Positions 25,028 to 34,999 are shown, counted from the stretch's first letter. The stretch: DNA of 64,000 bases from Nostoc sp. TCL240-02 (GCF_013343235.1 NZ_CP040094.1:7683001-7747000), one strand, 5' to 3'. Made by a program: numbers and translations. The notes: a model not told the origin generated them from the letters alone.

Positions 25028-26776
25028 TTAATTTTTAATTTTTTGACGGTGGTTAGCAGCTTGTAGTAAAAGAGATTCGGCAAATGCGATCGCATCACTT
25101 GCTGATTTACCACCAGCTAACTGCGCTAATTCTTCCCGGCGAGTAGTTAAATTATCCAAGGTAGTAACTCTGACAACGGTACGCTGTTCGGCATTGTCAT
25201 TATTGGCTTTTTTACCTTTGCCTTGATTGATAGTTTGCTTATCGACGCGAAAATGCTGATCGGCCATTGCTGCAACTAAAGGTTGGTGGGTAACACATAA
25301 TACTTGATTGCGTTGACTTAGCTGGTGTAATTTTTCCGCGATCGCTTGGGCGACTCTTCCCGAAACCCCGACATCAATTTCATCAAAAACCATTGTCCCA
25401 GCCGCATCAACCTGAGAAAAACAAGCTTTCAGCGCCAGTAAAAAGCGGCTCATTTCCCCACCAGAAGCAACTTCTGTTAAAGGTTGCAGTGGTTCTCCAG
25501 GGTTGGAACTAAACATAAAGGTAATTTTATCTGCTCCCATAGCAGTTGGGAAAGCAGGCATTATCTCAACCAGAAACTTCACCTTTTCCATCGCTAGGGG
25601 CTTGAGTTCAGCTATCAAACGTGATTCTAAATTAGCAGCCGCCTTACTCCGCAATTGAGTTAACTGATTACTTGCTTGGGTAAGTTTTTCAAAACACGCC
25701 TTTTCTTGCTGTTCTAGCTTTTCAATAGACTGTTCGCTATCGTTAAGTAAAGCTAATTCCCCTTGGATGCGTTGGTAATAAGTGATCGCTTCTGTAATTG
25801 TCGGCCCATACTTACGGCAAATTTGCTTTAATTCCTGAATCCGTTCTTCCACCTCTTCCAATCGCTGCGGATCGGCTTCTAAACTATCCCCATAAGCATT
25901 AATTTGTCTTCCCACTTCCATTACCGCAGCTTGCGCGTCCCTAACCAATTCCAACAGGTGTTGCAGTTGGGTATCGTACTCCACCATGTCATTTAATATC
26001 GCCTCACTATCTCCCAGCAAATCTCCTGCGGCTGGGGTTTCATGATCGTTTTGATACAAACCCTGATAGACTTTGTAACTCATCTGTTGTAAATCGACGA
26101 CATGATTCAGGCGTTCTCGTTCTTGTCCCAACTGTTCCAATTCATTTGGTTCGCCCAGATTAGCTGCTCCCAATTCCTGCACTTGATAAGTGAGCAAGTC
26201 GAGTTGTTGCAAACGTTCCCGTTCTGATGTCCGGCGTTTTTCTAATGCTAAATGCGCCTGTTGGTAAGTATTAAAACTCGTAGCGACTTTATGACGCTGC
26301 TGCATTAAAGAGTCGCCACCATATAAATCTAACCAGTCGCGGACTTGAGCAGATTGTCCTACTTGTACCGTTTGACCTTGGGCTGTGATTTCTACTAAGC
26401 GATCGCGCATTCCTCCCATAATCTGCCGATTTACCAACACACCATTTACCCGCGATCGACTGCGGATATTACTAGCAGTGGCTGTGATTTCTCGGCTAAT
26501 AACTACGCAATTTTCATCAAGCAAATCTATCTCTTGTTCAGTCAACCAAGCCGCTAGGGGGGCATTTGAGGTGAAAGTTGCTTCTACCATCGCCCGACTT
26601 GTCCCCGTGCGAATGACTCGACTAGAGACTTTACCGCCCAAAGCGGCATCAATGGCATCCAAAATAATCGATTTTCCAGCGCCGGTTTCACCTGTCAGCA
26701 CATTTAGTCCCGCGCCAAATTCCAATTCCAGTTGGTCAATTAAGGCAAAGTTTTCAATTCGCAGGCAAAGCAACAT
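25028..26776 (-). CDS. recN: DNA repair protein RecN
   Basis: An SMC-like ATPase that holds broken DNA ends during recombinational repair. The N-terminal MLLCLRIENFALIDQLEL leads to Walker A in LTGETGAGKSIILDAI. A long coiled coil fills the centre (about residues 160-380). The C-terminal half gives the signature VASGGEMSRFLLALK and Walker B TMVFDEIDVGVSG. The frame runs back to 26857, but the family begins at the methionine at 26776, which gives 582 residues. GGAG lies 11 bases before it. The gene is divergent from the ABC1 kinase gene, with a repeat-filled gap between them. Confidence 0.93.
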   Translation of the reverse strand: MLLCLRIENFALIDQLELEFGAGLNVLTGETGAGKSIILDAIDAALGGKVSSRVIRTGTSRAMVEATFTSNAPLAAWLTEQEIDLLDENCVVISREITATASNIRSRSRVNGVLVNRQIMGGMRDRLVEITAQGQTVQVGQSAQVRDWLDLYGGDSLMQQRHKVATSFNTYQQAHLALEKRRTSERERLQQLDLLTYQVQELGAANLGEPNELEQLGQERERLNHVVDLQQMSYKVYQGLYQNDHETPAAGDLLGDSEAILNDMVEYDTQLQHLLELVRDAQAAVMEVGRQINAYGDSLEADPQRLEEVEERIQELKQICRKYGPTITEAITYYQRIQGELALLNDSEQSIEKLEQQEKACFEKLTQASNQLTQLRSKAAANLESRLIAELKPLAMEKVKFLVEIMPAFPTAMGADKITFMFSSNPGEPLQPLTEVASGGEMSRFLLALKACFSQVDAAGTMVFDEIDVGVSGRVAQAIAEKLHQLSQRNQVLCVTHQPLVAAMADQHFRVDKQTINQGKGKKANNDNAEQRTVVRVTTLDNLTTRREELAQLAGGKSASDAIAFAESLLLQAANHRQKIKN

Positions 26777-26889
26777 CAAGCCAAATTCTCCATAAGGGCA
26801 GATGCCGGATACTTCTAATTTACAGGACAATAAGTATGATTTTTCCGCAACTAGCAATACCTAATACTATTGAACTAGTATGCCCGTTT

Positions 26890-27025
26890 AAGTGTAACAA
26901 ACCTTTTGGGAATGGGGAATGGGGACTGGGGACTGGGGACTGGGAGGAAGATGGGTAAGAGTTCTATTGATTATCGCTCAATTCCCAATTCCCAATTCCC
27001 AATGCTCAATGCCCAATGCCCCATT
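26890..27025. repeat. short tandem repeats with inverted partner
   Basis: GGGGAAT and GGGGACT units on the plus strand (26905-26945) are matched by CCCAATT and CCCAATG units at 26980-27022. The two arms are complementary and could form a long hairpin between the recN and kinase promoters. Confidence 0.75.
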
Positions 27026-27087
27026 TCAAATTCGTAAAGATATTGTTACAATACTTAATGTGATCGTTCTGACTGGTGGCCTTTTTC

Positions 27088-29079
27088 ATGATTGTTAAGA
27101 CACTTCCCCCTAGTTCCCGACCGATTCAGGAGGACAGTCGCAACGGCACAGATAGCCGAGGTGAACTGGACGTTATAGATATAGTGCCAGAAGAAAATGG
27201 TACACCAAACTTAGTTGTGCGTTCGCCAAGACTCTTAGCAGCCCAAAAGATCGGGGCAACAGCCGAACCTGAGACGCTTTACGATCCTGTGAGCATAGCG
27301 GCGCATTACCAAAACAGACCCCTGCAAGTTTTACGGCGGATTTTCGCCGTGTTGGGGCCGACTTTTTCCTTTGCTTTTGGGTTGTGGTCGGATAGTAAAC
27401 GGGGAATTGTCGTCAAAAATGACCGCCGCCGAGCTACTCAGCTTCGAGTATTGCTGACTCAACTGGGGCCTGCTTACATCAAAATTGGACAAGCTTTGTC
27501 CACTAGACCGGATCTCGTACCTACCGTATATCTAGAAGAATTAACCAAGCTACAAGACCAGTTACCACCTTTTCCCAACGAACTTGCTTACCAGTTTATC
27601 AAAGAAGAACTAGGCGCACCTCCAGAAGAGGTTTACGCCGAACTTTCAGCCCAGCCAATTGCTGCGGCTTCCTTGGGACAAGTATATAAAGGTAAGCTAA
27701 AAACTGGTGAAGAAGTCGCGGTAAAAGTCCAACGCCCCGACTTAAGAGAGCGGATCACCATCGACTTGTATATCTTGCGTAACCTCGCCGCCTGGGTACA
27801 GAAAAAAGTCAAACGGGTAAGAAGTGACTTAGTTGGGATTCTCGATGAATTAGGCGATCGCATCTTTGAAGAGATGGACTACATCCATGAAGGTGAAAAT
27901 GCCGAAAGATTTTTTGAATTATACGGTCATATAAAAGACATTTACGTACCGAAAATCTACTGGGAATATACCAATCGTCGCGTTTTGACGATGGAATGGA
28001 TTAACGGTATTAAATTAACCCAGACAGCAGAAATTAGCGCCCAAGGCATAGATGCTCGTTATCTAATTGAAGTGGGTGTCCAGTGTTCCTTGCGCCAGTT
28101 GCTAGAACATGGATTTTTCCACGCCGATCCCCACCCTGGTAATTTATTAGCAACACCAGATGGCAAATTGGCTTATCTTGACTTCGGAATGATGAGCGAA
28201 ATTAAGCCACCACAGCGTTATGGTTTAATTGAAGCGATCGTCCATGTCGTCAACCGCGACTTTGAAGGACTAGCAAAAGACTACGTTAAATTAGACTTCT
28301 TATCGCCAGAAACTGATTTAACACCAATTATCCCAGCTTTTGCCAGAGTCTTTGCTGATGCCCAAGGAGCCAGCGTTGCCGACCTTAACATTAAAAGCAT
28401 CACCGATGAACTATCGGCTTTGATGTATGAATATCCTTTCCGCGTACCGCCCTACTACGCCTTAATTATTCGTTCCCTTGTTACTCTTGAAGGGATTGCA
28501 ATATTTATAGACCCCAACTTTAAAGTCCTCAGCGAAGCTTATCCCTACGTTTCTAAACGCCTGTTAACAGACCAAGCACCGCAATTAAGAGCATCATTGC
28601 AAGACTTGCTATTTAAAGATGGCAGATTTCGCTGGAATCGCTTAGAGAACTTGTTACGTAATGCACGTAACAGTCAAGACTACGACTTCAACTTAGTGCT
28701 GAATCAGGGAATAGAATTTCTGTCATCTGAACGTGGTGCTTTCATCCTTGACAAGCTAGTAGATGAATCTGTTAATGGACTCGATGCTTTAAGTAAAAAC
28801 GTTTTGCACAACTTCACCACCCTCTTACGGGAACGAGTTGGATTGACAGCAGTTAATGAAACTCCAGCAGCGACGGTTGAGCAACAACAAACCTTAGAGC
28901 ATATCAAACATATATTAGGTATTCTCCGAGAAACACGAGGCTTTGACCCACTGCAACTTGCGACTCAAATTTCTCAGTTATTGGTAAATTCAGATGTACA
29001 ACGTTTAGGTCAACAAATTGCCAATCGCTTCACGCAAAAAGCTGTAGCTAGATTGATTCGGCAATTATTGGCATCGTAG
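27088..29079 (+). CDS. ABC1/UbiB (AarF) family atypical protein kinase
   Basis: About 663 residues. Family motifs are in order: YIKIGQALSTRPDLVP (KxGQ motif), AAASLGQVYKGKLKTGEEVA (alanine-rich loop), EEMDYIHEGENAERF and the catalytic FHADPHPGNLL with DFGMM. In cyanobacteria and plastids such kinases are tied to plastoquinone/tocopherol metabolism and thylakoid lipid droplets. The C-terminal 200 residues are a family-specific extension. ATG 27088 is chosen because GGTGG lies about nine bases before it; GTG 27076 is possible. A 12-base-pair stem follows the stop codon. Confidence 0.88.
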   Translation: MIVKTLPPSSRPIQEDSRNGTDSRGELDVIDIVPEENGTPNLVVRSPRLLAAQKIGATAEPETLYDPVSIAAHYQNRPLQVLRRIFAVLGPTFSFAFGLWSDSKRGIVVKNDRRRATQLRVLLTQLGPAYIKIGQALSTRPDLVPTVYLEELTKLQDQLPPFPNELAYQFIKEELGAPPEEVYAELSAQPIAAASLGQVYKGKLKTGEEVAVKVQRPDLRERITIDLYILRNLAAWVQKKVKRVRSDLVGILDELGDRIFEEMDYIHEGENAERFFELYGHIKDIYVPKIYWEYTNRRVLTMEWINGIKLTQTAEISAQGIDARYLIEVGVQCSLRQLLEHGFFHADPHPGNLLATPDGKLAYLDFGMMSEIKPPQRYGLIEAIVHVVNRDFEGLAKDYVKLDFLSPETDLTPIIPAFARVFADAQGASVADLNIKSITDELSALMYEYPFRVPPYYALIIRSLVTLEGIAIFIDPNFKVLSEAYPYVSKRLLTDQAPQLRASLQDLLFKDGRFRWNRLENLLRNARNSQDYDFNLVLNQGIEFLSSERGAFILDKLVDESVNGLDALSKNVLHNFTTLLRERVGLTAVNETPAATVEQQQTLEHIKHILGILRETRGFDPLQLATQISQLLVNSDVQRLGQQIANRFTQKAVARLIRQLLAS

Positions 29080-29085
29080 TAAGAG

Positions 29086-29116
29086 TTATGAGTTAAAAAA
29101 TTCCTTTAACTCATAA
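29086..29116 (+). terminator. stem-loop after the ABC1 kinase gene
   Basis: TTATGAGTTAAA and TTTAACTCATAA are a perfect 12-base inverted repeat around a seven-base AT loop, starting six bases after the stop codon. There is no T run, so it may stabilise the mRNA end rather than terminate. Confidence 0.6.
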
Positions 29117-29384
29117 TTCATTAACATTTATAACTATATAACCAAACTCTCTCAGCTTTTCTAAAACCCTATTTGCACTTTCGCAAACGGTTTATTGGTT
29201 AGTTTTGCATTTGACTTCAAGACGGAGTGGTATTTCATAAGGATATCAATACCAGTGAAGTTCTGAATTTCTCCAATCTGGCTTTTTTATAAAGGCATTC
29301 ATGTTTCAGATGGTGTTTAAATTTTCCGAAGTTTTGAACATCAGACTTCTCACCACTTGAAACATAATTATGAATTATAAGTTT

Positions 29385-29918
29385 TTAAGGTTTCCCTATT
29401 CGCCTATAATGTGATTGCAGTAAACCACTAGAATATTGTTTTGAGCTAATAAGCTCCAATTTTTCTTCAGGGGTAGGCGGTGGGAAAAGCTGTATACCAC
29501 TACCTAAAATAGTTGGAATCGTTGAAATAATATATTCGTCAATCAAGCTGTGCTGGAGAAATGAATTGATTAATGCTCCGCCACCAACTAGCCAGATATT
29601 TTCAAAACCTTGAGCCTCTATATATGCTAGGGCATTCTTTACTGTATCAGAAACAAACACAACATCCTTCCGGTCAGATTGGAAATGGCGTTTGGTGAAA
29701 ACAAATGATTTCTTCCCCGGATAAGGCCATTTATCAAAACCAAGCCCTACTTCATAAGTATTGCCGCCCAAAACAATAGCATCAATGGATTCGTAGAAAG
29801 CACCATAACCGTAGTCTTCCTCCTCTGTATCAAGGATTGATAGCCAATCAATTCCGCCATCACTGCGAGCAATGTAGCCATCCAAACTAGCTGCAATATA
29901 GAGCGTAACTTTCGTCAT
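29385..29918 (-). CDS. dihydrofolate reductase family protein (RibD C-terminal fold)
   Basis: 177 residues. The opening KVTLYIAASLDGYIARSDG, the middle IWLVGGGALINSFL and TLGSGIQLFP-like TILGSGIQLF are typical of the RibD C-terminal/DHFR-like superfamily that binds NADPH. Stand-alone copies are common and their substrates are mostly unknown. It is followed, on the same strand, by no close gene; the TIGR03643-type gene is 15 bases upstream and may share a transcript. The name is a fold assignment only, not a true folate enzyme. Confidence 0.82.
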   Translation of the reverse strand: MTKVTLYIAASLDGYIARSDGGIDWLSILDTEEEDYGYGAFYESIDAIVLGGNTYEVGLGFDKWPYPGKKSFVFTKRHFQSDRKDVVFVSDTVKNALAYIEAQGFENIWLVGGGALINSFLQHSLIDEYIISTIPTILGSGIQLFPPPTPEEKLELISSKQYSSGLLQSHYRRIGKP

Positions 29919-29933
29919 TTTACTTTCAATTAG

Positions 29934-30188
29934 TTACGTTTTTTGATTGTGCGATTTAAACCGACCTGCAATAAATTCTCGCTTAGATAAATGTTTTGTA
30001 TTGCGTTTGGTAACTCGCTTTCGCCACATCTGGAAACTAGATTCTTTCATTTCACGCCTCATTAGGGCAATTACCTGTTTCTCCAGTAGCCCAAACTGAG
30101 CCTCGATCGCATCAAAAGATGTTCTATCTTCCCATGCCATCTCAATAATGCGATTTATAGTTTCTGAATCGAGGTTAGGTAGCTTCAT
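29934..30188 (-). CDS. TIGR03643/DUF2805 family small protein
   Basis: 84 residues, strongly basic toward the C-terminus. INRIIEMAWEDRTSFDAIEAQFGL and VIALMRREMKESSFQMWRKR are diagnostic of this conserved family of unknown function. The first half resembles a helix-turn-helix, so nucleic-acid binding is plausible. It lies between the half-exporter gene at 30228 (upstream end) and the DHFR-like gene, on the same strand with short gaps. AAAAGGA directly precedes the start. Confidence 0.75.
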   Translation of the reverse strand: MKLPNLDSETINRIIEMAWEDRTSFDAIEAQFGLLEKQVIALMRREMKESSFQMWRKRVTKRNTKHLSKREFIAGRFKSHNQKT

Positions 30189-30227
30189 TCCTTTTCTAAC
30201 AATTGGTAAATTCGAGCTATATACATT

Positions 30228-32027
30228 TTACTTTTCATTTTGAAGAAGCGTTGTGTCTGCTGCACCCAGTTGTAGACCATAGAGGTTGGCGTATACACCT
30301 TGCCGATCTATGAGTTCGGCGTGAGTACCTTGCTCTACAATTTGTCCCTGCTGAATTACTAATACCTGATCTGCCTGAGTAACTGTGCTGAGGCGGTGGG
30401 CAATTACAAAACTGGTACGACCTTGCAGCAAACGTGCGATCGCACTTTGTACTAGCGCTTCTGTGCGCGTGTCAATGCTGCTGGTGGCTTCATCAAGAAT
30501 CAGAATGCGTGGGTTAATTAATACCGCACGGGCAATACTGATCAGTTGTCGTTGTCCCTGGCTCAAGGGCGCTCCTCGTTCACCCAATTGGGTTGTATAG
30601 CCTTGTGGTAGTGAGGTAATGAACTCATGTACATTTGCCAGTTGTGCAGCCGCTTCAATGTCAGCTTGGGTAGTATAGGGAGCGCCAAAGGCAATATTTT
30701 CGGCGACAGTACCACTGAACAGAATATTATCTTGTAAAACAATGCCAATTTGACGGCGCAGACTTGCTTGAGTAACACTACGCACATCAATATCATCAAT
30801 TTTTACTGCACCACCAGATACATCGTAGAAACGCAAAATCAAGTTAATAATTGTACTTTTTCCCGAACCGGTCGGCCCGACTAATGCAATCATCTGCCCT
30901 GGATAGGCGTGTAAATTCACCCCTTTGAGAACCAATTGATCTGGGTTATAGCCAAACTTGACATTCTCAAATCTCACTTCCCCCTGAATCGGCGGCATTT
31001 CTGTCGCATCGGGTGCATCTTTGAGTTCTGACGGTTCATCTAGTAATAGAAAGATTCGCTCTAATCCGGCGAAGGCAGATTGAGCTTGGGTGTAAAACTG
31101 GCTGAGAATCTGAATCGGGCGGAAAAACTGCTGAACGTAAAGTAAAAAGGATGTCACCACACCCACTGTTACAGCCCCAGTGACGGCAAGATAGCCACCA
31201 TAAGCCAGAACACCTGCGGTTGCAAGTGTGTTGAGAAAATCGATGGAGGGCAAAAAGGCTGAAGTAATTGCTACAGCCTCGACGTTGGCATCACGATTGG
31301 CGGCGTTAAGAACGTCAAATTGGGCGATGTTTGTCTGTACCCGATTAAATGCCTGTGCTTCTCTGACACTGCCAATGTCTTCTTCCAACTTGGCGGAAAG
31401 CTCACCGATGGTCTGTCGGGTAACGCGAAACCTGGCTCTTGCCCAACGTGCAAACAAACTTGTGGTCAAAATCATCAGTGGCACAACCAGGTTGCTCAAC
31501 AAACCGAGTTGTAGGTTGATTGAGAGCATGGCAATGACTATACCGACCAAACTGAAAATGTTGCCCAGCATTTGGGCGATCGTCAGTCCAAATGCCTGAT
31601 TCACAGTATTGACATCATTCAGCAGACGGCTCATTAAATCGCCCACTTCGCTGCGATCGAAAAAGCTGAGGGGCAGACTTTGGATTTTGAGAAAAATATC
31701 TTGCCTCAGTTGAGCCAGCAATCGCTGCATAATCCATCCGACTCGAATAATTTGACCCCGGATTGCTAAAACGCCAAGTCCGTAGTTGAGGGCTAGTAGA
31801 CCTAATAACAGTAGGAGTCCCTGTAAATTACCTTTTTCAATTAGGCGATCGATTGACCAACCGAGGAAAAATGGCCCAATTGCCTGGGTTACAGCACCAA
31901 TAAATACTAATGTCAGGGCGATGGGAATTTCTTTGCGATAAAGTAGCAGGTATTGCAAAAAGCGCCGTAGGGTGGAGAGTTGCTTACTTGACTGCTCAAA
32001 TGCAACAACGGGAATAGTGCCTCTCAT
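30228..32027 (-). CDS. ABC half-exporter (multidrug/lipid type), catalytic NBD
   Basis: 599 residues: six membrane helices in the first 320, then a nucleotide-binding domain. Walker A is LVGPTGSGKSTIINL, the signature LSQGQRQLISIARAVL, Walker B ILILDEATSSID with the catalytic glutamate, and the switch histidine in VIAHRLSTV. It is downstream of the second half-exporter (32226-34019) on the same strand with a 198-base gap. Because that partner has Asp in place of the catalytic Glu, the two probably form a heterodimer like BmrCD or LmrCD, this one carrying the active site machinery. The substrate is unknown. Confidence 0.9.
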   Translation of the reverse strand: MRGTIPVVAFEQSSKQLSTLRRFLQYLLLYRKEIPIALTLVFIGAVTQAIGPFFLGWSIDRLIEKGNLQGLLLLLGLLALNYGLGVLAIRGQIIRVGWIMQRLLAQLRQDIFLKIQSLPLSFFDRSEVGDLMSRLLNDVNTVNQAFGLTIAQMLGNIFSLVGIVIAMLSINLQLGLLSNLVVPLMILTTSLFARWARARFRVTRQTIGELSAKLEEDIGSVREAQAFNRVQTNIAQFDVLNAANRDANVEAVAITSAFLPSIDFLNTLATAGVLAYGGYLAVTGAVTVGVVTSFLLYVQQFFRPIQILSQFYTQAQSAFAGLERIFLLLDEPSELKDAPDATEMPPIQGEVRFENVKFGYNPDQLVLKGVNLHAYPGQMIALVGPTGSGKSTIINLILRFYDVSGGAVKIDDIDVRSVTQASLRRQIGIVLQDNILFSGTVAENIAFGAPYTTQADIEAAAQLANVHEFITSLPQGYTTQLGERGAPLSQGQRQLISIARAVLINPRILILDEATSSIDTRTEALVQSAIARLLQGRTSFVIAHRLSTVTQADQVLVIQQGQIVEQGTHAELIDRQGVYANLYGLQLGAADTTLLQNEK

Positions 32028-32139
32028 AGCAATTTTGGATTAAGGGTTTTTGCTTTTAATTAGGTTGTTATAAAAGTCTCGAACAAGACTATTTATTAAT
32101 ACGGTTCAGTTAAGGCTTAACTCTTTGTCAAGGTCAATT

Positions 32140-32200
32140 TTTTTAACGAACCGCCAAGGACGCAAAGGACGCAAAGTAAAAGAAGAAGGAGAAGGAAGAA
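32140..32200. repeat. GGACGCAAA dispersed repeat
   Basis: The gap between the two half-exporter genes holds the sequence CCGCCAAGGACGCAAAGGACG followed by a purine-rich stretch of GAAGGAGAAGGAAG type. Similar CGCAGAG/CGCAAAG repeats are scattered in cyanobacterial genomes. No gene is present. Confidence 0.55.
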
Positions 32201-32225
32201 TACTTAACTGAAGTGGATTAGTTAT

Positions 32226-34019
32226 TTATGTTAGTTTTGTATCATTTTTTTCTTTAGCCTTTACCTGAGATTCCAAAATTGCACCGTAGAGGGGGCTGGT
32301 TTCCATCAATTCTTCGTGAGTGCCTTGGGCGACTAATCGACCTTTATCCATGAGAAAAATGCGATCGGCATTCTTGACGGTGCTAATGCGTTGAGCTACT
32401 ACAAAAGTTGTACAAGCTTTTTGGCGCATTAAGCCATCTAGTTCGGCTTGAATATGGGCAGCAGTTTTGGCATCCACGGCTGAGGTGCTATCATCCAAAA
32501 TCAGAATGCTGTAATCGGTTAGCAAGGTTCGAGCGATCGCAATTCTTTGTTTTTGTCCACCAGATAAGCCTACGCCCCGTTCACCCACAATCGTCTCGTA
32601 GCCATCGGGTAAACTGATAATAAAATCGTGCATTTGGGCGGTTTTTGCAACCTCAATCACTTGCTCTAGGGTTGCATCGGGTTTAGCGTAGGCAATATTG
32701 TCGCGGATTGTGCCAGAGAAAAGGGTGGTTTCTTGAAATACAATGCCAATTCGCGATCGCAGGCTTTTGAGCGTGAAATCTTTGACATCTCTTCCGTCAA
32801 TGCGAACTGCTCCCCCTGTGACATCATAAAAGCGGGCAAGCAAGTTCATAATTGTGCTTTTCCCGGAACCAGTCATGCCGAGAACGGCGATTAGCTCTTT
32901 GGGTTTTGTTTCAAAGGAAACTTCTTTGAGAGTTTCGGTACTGGCTCCTGGATAGCGAAAGGAAACATTTTCAAAGGTTATTCTACCAACGCAGGTGTCA
33001 AATGGAACAGCACCAGGGCGATCGCGAATTTCGATTTCTGCATCGACAACTTCATAGACTCGTTCAGCAGAAGCCGATGATTGAGCGATCGCAGGTGCAG
33101 CAAATCCAATCAACAAAATTGGTTGGAGAATCAACGCCAAATAGGAGTTAAACGCCACCAGTTCGCCAATGGAAAATCTACGCCCAATTACCTGCGCTCC
33201 CCCGTAGCCGAAAACTGCCAGTGTGACAAAGTTACTCAACAAAAAGATAAAGGGAAAGGTATTATGGATGGCGCTAATGGTCTTCATGTTTGCCTTCACT
33301 AGACCATCATTTAGGGTTGTGTAACGCGACCTTTCGGCTGATTCTCGGACAAAGGCTTTCACTACCCGTATTCCTAACAAGTTCTCTTGCAATACAGCAT
33401 TGAGGTCGCTTAATTGCTCTTGTACTTGCCGAAAAAGTTTGTTATTTCGACCGACAAATCTTGCCATCAACCATGCTGATATGGGCACTGCTGTTAGGGT
33501 AATCAGTGCTAGTTCCCAGTTCATCACCAGCAAAATTACTGCAATAGTTACTAGTGTGACAATTCCACCAATGACCTGAATTAAGCTAGTACCAACAAAG
33601 GTACGGATCTGCTCAATATCACTGGTGACACGAGTCAATAGTTGGGAAGTCTGCGCTTGGTCATGATAGCTGAAACTGAGATTTTGAATTTTGCTGAAAA
33701 TCTTGTTTCGCAGGTCATAAGCTACACCCTGAGAGGCTGCTTCTGCTAAATAGCTTTGCCCAAAGTTAAATAAACCACGAGCGATCGCGGCAAGTACCAT
33801 CCAGGCGGCGCTGTATAGCACAACTTGGAGGTTTTGTTGGGTAATACCCTGATCGATTCCCCATCTAAATAGTTGTGGAGTCACCGCATTTGCGATCGTC
33901 AACAGCAACAGGCTGACCAATGCCCCTAGCGAAGTCCATCGGTAAGTGCTTAAACTTTTCAGCACACGCTGCATTGACTGTATCGACGAAGTTTCCTGGA
34001 GTTTTGGTTGCTGAACCAC
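32226..34019 (-). CDS. ABC half-exporter with degenerate Walker B (Asp for Glu)
   Basis: 597 residues with six N-terminal membrane helices and a C-terminal nucleotide-binding domain. Walker A is VLGMTGSGKSTIMNL, the signature LSGGQKQRIAIARTLL. Walker B reads ILILDDSTSAVD, so the usual catalytic glutamate is aspartate, and the switch position is VVAQRISTV, with Gln where His is usual. These are the hallmarks of the degenerate half of heterodimeric multidrug exporters. The start is GTG at 34019. The IS5-type relic begins 50 bases upstream, so its native promoter may be disturbed. Confidence 0.88.
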   Translation of the reverse strand: MVQQPKLQETSSIQSMQRVLKSLSTYRWTSLGALVSLLLLTIANAVTPQLFRWGIDQGITQQNLQVVLYSAAWMVLAAIARGLFNFGQSYLAEAASQGVAYDLRNKIFSKIQNLSFSYHDQAQTSQLLTRVTSDIEQIRTFVGTSLIQVIGGIVTLVTIAVILLVMNWELALITLTAVPISAWLMARFVGRNNKLFRQVQEQLSDLNAVLQENLLGIRVVKAFVRESAERSRYTTLNDGLVKANMKTISAIHNTFPFIFLLSNFVTLAVFGYGGAQVIGRRFSIGELVAFNSYLALILQPILLIGFAAPAIAQSSASAERVYEVVDAEIEIRDRPGAVPFDTCVGRITFENVSFRYPGASTETLKEVSFETKPKELIAVLGMTGSGKSTIMNLLARFYDVTGGAVRIDGRDVKDFTLKSLRSRIGIVFQETTLFSGTIRDNIAYAKPDATLEQVIEVAKTAQMHDFIISLPDGYETIVGERGVGLSGGQKQRIAIARTLLTDYSILILDDSTSAVDAKTAAHIQAELDGLMRQKACTTFVVAQRISTVKNADRIFLMDKGRLVAQGTHEELMETSPLYGAILESQVKAKEKNDTKLT

Positions 34020-34144
34020 TAGAATTCACCCCTCTATCTTTGGAAAATTATCTCGCACTTTGATTGTAAGAGGTTGTTTGAAAAGTTTTGAGGGGTTAAA
34101 TTTTATGCTAATCGCCCATGATCCGGATCGTGGCAAGGTAAATA

Positions 34145-34335
34145 GGCGTTGCATAATAAAAGGATGAATTGAAGTGTTCTACTGTGCAGTGCCCATACTC
34201 TGAATCTACAGAGATTAGAAAAAACTGAAAGCGACGAGTTAAGTAGAATTTCATCTGTGTCCAGTATTGTTATTTTGAAATCTAAGTATAAAAATATACT
34301 CTATATTTCTGAATATCCCGCATTTATGCAACGCC
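34145..34335. mobile_element. 191-bp MITE-like element inside the IS5 relic
   Basis: GGCGTTGCATAA at 34145 and TTATGCAACGCC at 34324 form perfect 12-base terminal inverted repeats around an AT-rich interior without coding capacity. It separates the transposase N-terminal fragment from the right end of the IS5 relic. No clear target duplication was seen. Confidence 0.55.
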
Positions 34336-34393
34336 AGAAATTCATATTGGATGCGGGTCAGATTGCTGGGGTATGCTTTAAGCTAATCGGCAT

Positions 34394-34999
34394 TCAAGCT
34401 GCAATATAGCTGAGATTGCCTTTGTTTTTGATTTGGCGATGCCACTTAATCACTAACTCGCCTTGATTCAAAAGCTTATCTAGCAGTGATTTTAATTCAT
34501 CTACTGATTTAAATAAGCGATGAGCAATATATTCTTTACATGAGTGCCAGACTAACTCAATAATATTGTAATCAGGGCTGTAAGGGGGTAAAAACTCTAA
34601 AACAAAATTTGGGAACTCTTCAGATATTTTAGCTATAATGTCTTTGCGTTTATGAAAACTAGCATTATCTAAAACTAAAATAATCTTCGGCCCAGATTTT
34701 ACAAAATCTTCGCCAAGGTTTCCTTTACTTATCCACTCCTGTTTAATTAATTCAAATAATAGTTGTAATTGCTCGTAAAAAATATCTGCATTACCTTTTT
34801 TCACGAAAAAGCATACCCGCTTTCGGTCTAATTCTCGGATTGCTCCCATCACATTAACCCGACCACAACGCCGTTGCCCTGGAACATTTTTACGTTTTCC
34901 TTTTTTACTCCAATTCTTGCGTCGAATTACACGTAAACTAAACCCGCTCTCGTCCCAAAACCATACCTGTAGACGCTCTGGCTGTTCTCGTGCAATCAA
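34394..34999 (-). CDS. IS630-family transposase, C-terminal DDE frame
   Basis: 201 residues including VWFWDESGFSLRV (first Asp), IILVLDNASFHKRKDI (second Asp) and PPYSPDYNIIELVWHSCKEY (Glu), the full DDE set. The frame is open upstream of its first usable start and reads KYSYIWAKYDLKDKQNPVD directly after an A8 run at 35091-35098, so the protein should be made by a -1 shift from the upstream frame. All catalytic residues are intact, so the element may be active. Confidence 0.85.
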   Translation of the reverse strand: MIAREQPERLQVWFWDESGFSLRVIRRKNWSKKGKRKNVPGQRRCGRVNVMGAIRELDRKRVCFFVKKGNADIFYEQLQLLFELIKQEWISKGNLGEDFVKSGPKIILVLDNASFHKRKDIIAKISEEFPNFVLEFLPPYSPDYNIIELVWHSCKEYIAHRLFKSVDELKSLLDKLLNQGELVIKWHRQIKNKGNLSYIAA

